Of a DNA stretch of 64,000 nt, positions 62,419-64,000 are shown one piece after another. Both the position numbers and the translations under genes were made by a program. This DNA is from Pseudomonas sp. ICMP22404 (lineage in GTDB: Bacteria > Pseudomonadota > Gammaproteobacteria > Pseudomonadales > Pseudomonadaceae). Under the pieces are notes generated by a model. It did no database searches. It saw nothing but the letters and a program-made list of their open reading frames with translations, and had not been told where the DNA came from. Location: the NCBI RefSeq assembly GCF_006227205.1, contig NZ_VCNG01000013.1, positions 1-64,000 of the forward strand, written 5' to 3'. Positions within the stretch are counted from its first letter, which is position 1. Each line of letters starts with the position of its first letter.

Positions 62419-62465
62419 AAGGATAAGCAGTCGAAAGAAGGGAGCGAAAAAAGGGGGGCTGTAGT

Positions 62466-62867
62466 ATGAGTGGTTCAGCTGCAATTCTATCTAATGCTCA
62501 AATTGGGGAAGACGAATTTGCTACTTTTCTGAAAGGGATAGGTGGGGTTGTCAATGCAGGAAAACGTACTCGTGGGACGATTAGTCATGGCGAGGCGACC
62601 TTATATTTGGCGCTCCTTAAGTATGAGCAATTCGAGGGGTTTTATGGCGAGCAAAGTATCCTTGATTGGGAGTGCATGCTTGGTGGGCGTCCTGAAACCA
62701 TGATCGAAGTTCAGCTTGGTCACTCTAGGTCCTCAATGAAAATGTGCTTATGGTTGGTGGTTAGATTTGGAGAGGTGTGGAATTGTATTCTGGATGATGT
62801 CGATTCTAATGGGGTCTCTTATCTAGAAGTTTGTGAGCGATACTTGAACTCTGTAAATGGTACATGA
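62466..62867 (+). CDS. Orphan immunity-type protein, module 6 (unknown family)
   Basis: A 133-residue protein (MSGSAAILSNAQIGEDEFAT, ATLYLALLKYEQFEGFYGEQ, KMCLWLVVRFGEVWNCILDD, SYLEVCERYLNSVNGT). GGGGGG lies about 9 nt before the ATG. The family is not recognised. Low-GC codon use and its place between E6 and E7 suggest an immunity gene retained after its toxin was lost. Confidence 0.62.
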   Translation: MSGSAAILSNAQIGEDEFATFLKGIGGVVNAGKRTRGTISHGEATLYLALLKYEQFEGFYGEQSILDWECMLGGRPETMIEVQLGHSRSSMKMCLWLVVRFGEVWNCILDDVDSNGVSYLEVCERYLNSVNGT

Positions 62868-62975
62868 AATGTAACAGGGGTTTAGGGCAAAAAGAGCAGA
62901 AACGGGGCAGGCCAGGTTTAAAATTCGATCTGCAATTCAGGACGAAGAGGGCGGATATATTTAGAGCAAGAGTAG

Positions 62976-63047
62976 AAAAGGGGGCGGATTTATTTAATTT
63001 TGTGGTGAAAAATAAATCCGTCCCCTTTTTTTTGTCCCCTTTTTTTT
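62976..63047. repeat. Palindromic element E7
   Basis: AAAAGGGGGCGGATTTATTT and AAATAAATCCGTCCCCTTTT, followed by a second outer end TTTGTCCCCTTTTTTTT. A further degraded left arm (AGGGCGGATATATTTA, 62947-62962) lies before it, so this site seems to have received or duplicated the element more than once. The 108 nt between the module 6 stop and E7 show no gene. Confidence 0.88.
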
Positions 63048-63207
63048 GAGTGAGGGATGGAGAAAAATGGAAGTAAGTCACCGTCTACCTAGCGGAGAAA
63101 ATATAACCATCCAGTACAACTCCGTAACCGGTAAAGCATACGATATGAAAATTACTACGCAGCAACAGCTGCCCCCTGTGCTGCAGCCAGGTAGGACTAT
63201 TGAGTGA
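63046..63207 (+). pseudogene. Orphan toxin C-terminal fragment, module 7
   Basis: A startless frame from the end of E7: LSEGWRKMEVSHRLPSGENI, TIQYNSVTGKAYDMKITTQQ, QLPPVLQPGRTIE, stop 63205. An internal ATG at 63067 exists but has no obvious ribosome site. It resembles the last strands of a CdiA-CT toxin; family not identified. The next gene starts within its last codons. Confidence 0.5.
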
Positions 63208-63507
63208 TGTGGATATGATTATTCGAGAAATTGGGCGAGAAGAGCCTGTACAGGTGTTTGGGATTTACTGGATAGAGAACGAGCGTTTTTACTGGGTCAT
63301 TCCTTATGATGGCTACGGTGGCCTGATGGCACTCAGCGATAGAGAAATCGATGTTCTTGACTCTTCTTTGTCAAGTGATCTCATCCTTTGTAAGGATGGG
63401 GGGGAGGGGACATGATTCTGCATTGGGCAGCGGAAGATTTGATTGAAAAACTTGTGGAGCGTGATCCACTAGCAATGGATGAGTTCTTAGAGCGCATAAA
63501 AGGCTGA
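63200..63507 (+). pseudogene. Orphan immunity gene, module 7, split at a G tract
   Basis: The first frame (TTG 63200 or GTG 63209) encodes EPVQVFGIYWIENERFYWVI, PYDGYGGLMALSDREIDVLD and stops at 63413 after the homopolymer GGGGGGGAGGGG (63398-63410). A second frame opens by ATGA (63412) and gives MILHWAAEDLIEKLVERDPL, AMDEFLERIKG, stop 63505. Together they look like one ~100-residue immunity protein with a slip in the G run, although ATGA coupling of two short proteins cannot be excluded. Confidence 0.5.
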
Positions 63508-63589
63508 TGGTGCAAAAGGAACTGCTAATACCGCATTGAAGCTTGGCGAAACCCAAACCATTAATGATGTAAGCATAACTCGTGTCTAG
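63500..63589 (+). pseudogene. Orphan toxin tail without immunity gene, module 8
   Basis: A startless frame of 29 codons (ADGAKGTANTALKLGETQTI, NDVSITRV, stop TAG 63587) begins inside the end of the module 7 immunity gene and ends immediately before element E8. No immunity gene follows, so this module has lost its partner or was truncated by the element. Confidence 0.42.
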
Positions 63590-63617
63590 AAAATGGGACG
63601 GATTTATTTGATTTTTC
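63590..63617. repeat. Palindromic element E8 (left half only)
   Basis: AAAATGGGACGGATTTATTT is present, continuing TGATTTTTCT, but the complementary right arm is absent. The copy starts at the base after the module 8 stop codon. A deletion or recombination through the centre of the element would explain the half. Confidence 0.72.
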
Positions 63618-63752
63618 TCTGGCACATCCGCTCAGGCCGCAGCGGAAAGCGCCTTCTCTCAAAAAGGGTTTGATGTGACAGGGAAATACATAGAAAAGGT
63701 CTGGATTCCAGATGTCAGTAACCCTAGAACAGGTGCATGGGTGCCTAAATGA
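63612..63752 (+). pseudogene. Orphan toxin C-terminal fragment, module 9
   Basis: A startless frame after E8: SAQAAAESAFSQKGFDVTGK, YIEKVWIPDVSNPRTGAWVP, K, stop 63750. The preserved tail without N-terminal part is the same pattern as modules 2 and 7. The stop overlaps the next start (ATGA). Confidence 0.5.
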
Positions 63753-64000
63753 GTGAAATTATTAAACAATTCGACATTCTTTGCGATGCCGCCATGGCTG
63801 CTTTTAATGAGGAGCTGGAAATCTCCTATGAAGAATCTTTATTGAATATTTTAAAGTTTGTGAAAAAGCATCCGGAGTATAGGGCGGATTTTATTGGCAG
63901 GTTTAAGATGATCTTGGTATCGAATGATTCGCCATTTGAAGCGGTAGCGTTTTGCATGCGAGAGCTTCAGTGGTCAGAAATTAAAGAGTTCGTAGTTTCA
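63749..64000 (+). CDS. CdiI-like immunity protein, module 9 (partial, runs off window)
   Basis: At least 84 residues: MSEIIKQFDILCDAAMAAFN, EELEISYEESLLNILKFVKK, DFIGRFKMILVSNDSPFEAV, AFCMRELQWSEIKEFVVS. The end FxMRELQWxEIKxFV is a recurrent feature, as I remember it, of small CDI immunity proteins in pseudomonads. ATGA overlap with the preceding toxin tail. The 3' end is outside the window. Confidence 0.7.
   Translation, partial: MSEIIKQFDILCDAAMAAFNEELEISYEESLLNILKFVKKHPEYRADFIGRFKMILVSNDSPFEAVAFCMRELQWSEIKEFVVS

Noticed and set aside
62864..63049. A 61-codon frame over element E7
   Set aside because: Most of it is translated repeat (EKGADLFNFVVKNKSVPFF) and it ends in the T tract, so it is not taken as a gene.
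58164..63617. Elements E1-E8 considered as CRISPR repeats or integron attC sites
   Set aside because: Spacing follows gene modules of 0.4-1.6 kb, not short spacers, and no integrase or cas gene is visible; a REP/MITE-like or terminator nature fits better.

Overview
This window looks like a chromosomal segment of a Pseudomonas of the P. fluorescens complex. The evidence is the 5S rRNA 3' end at the left edge, the recC-recB-recD order, a complete yfiR-yfiN-yfiB (Wsp-independent c-di-GMP) operon, mmsAB, and the fluorescens-type REP/BIME palindromes (core GTGGGAGCGAGC...GCTCGCGA) in several intergenic gaps. No database search was possible; all family calls come from reading the translations.

Layout. 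1-110: 3' end of a 5S rRNA gene and its terminator. 219-9450: recCBD, tightly coupled. 9586-11934: yfiR-yfiN-yfiB. 11931-15442: a LysR regulator divergent from mmsA-mmsB (valine/3-hydroxyisobutyrate catabolism). 15517-22577: housekeeping and accessory metabolism (cupin, LysR, TSUP permease, ABM monooxygenase, MdaB-like quinone reductase, LysR, SDR epimerase, SulP transporter). 22938-26625: a GntP permease, RpiR regulator and D-aminoacylase operon, probably for N-acyl-D-amino acids. 27159-41556 (minus strand): a four-gene insecticidal Tc toxin locus in which TcA is split over two genes, followed by TcB and an RHS-type TcC. The TcC variable C-terminus carries HxE and CxxC motifs suggesting a deaminase-fold effector. 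41725-45835: a decayed vapC, an HBM-type chemoreceptor, a histidine phosphatase and a PAP2 phosphatase. 45993-46354: a tandem array of three BIMEs.

46695-64000: a two-partner secretion/contact-dependent inhibition locus: TpsB/CdiB transporter, a 3130-residue TpsA/CdiA ending in a DNA/RNA non-specific endonuclease-like toxin, and its overlapping immunity gene. Downstream, base composition becomes clearly AT-rich and about 6 kb holds a series of orphan modules. Each usually consists of the 3' end of a toxin gene without a start, coupled by a 1-4 nt overlap or very short spacing to an immunity-like gene. Recognisable pairs include an HNH-type nuclease with a SUKH-like (SMI1/KNR4) protein, and a papain-fold (Tox-PL-like) toxin with an Imm35/YrhB-like protein.

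The most striking structure is a roughly 55-70 bp palindromic element (arms GGGGACGGATTTATTT / AAATAAATCCGTCCCC, flanked by A and T tracts). It occurs eight times, only in this 6 kb region, and lies at or near the boundary between successive modules: behind the immunity stop codon and in front of the next toxin tail. It could be a mobile REP-like element, a bidirectional terminator, a recombination point, or a combination. Several modules are frameshifted or truncated, so the array looks like an archive of old toxin/immunity cassettes in which immunity genes are better kept than toxins. The window ends inside one more immunity-like gene.
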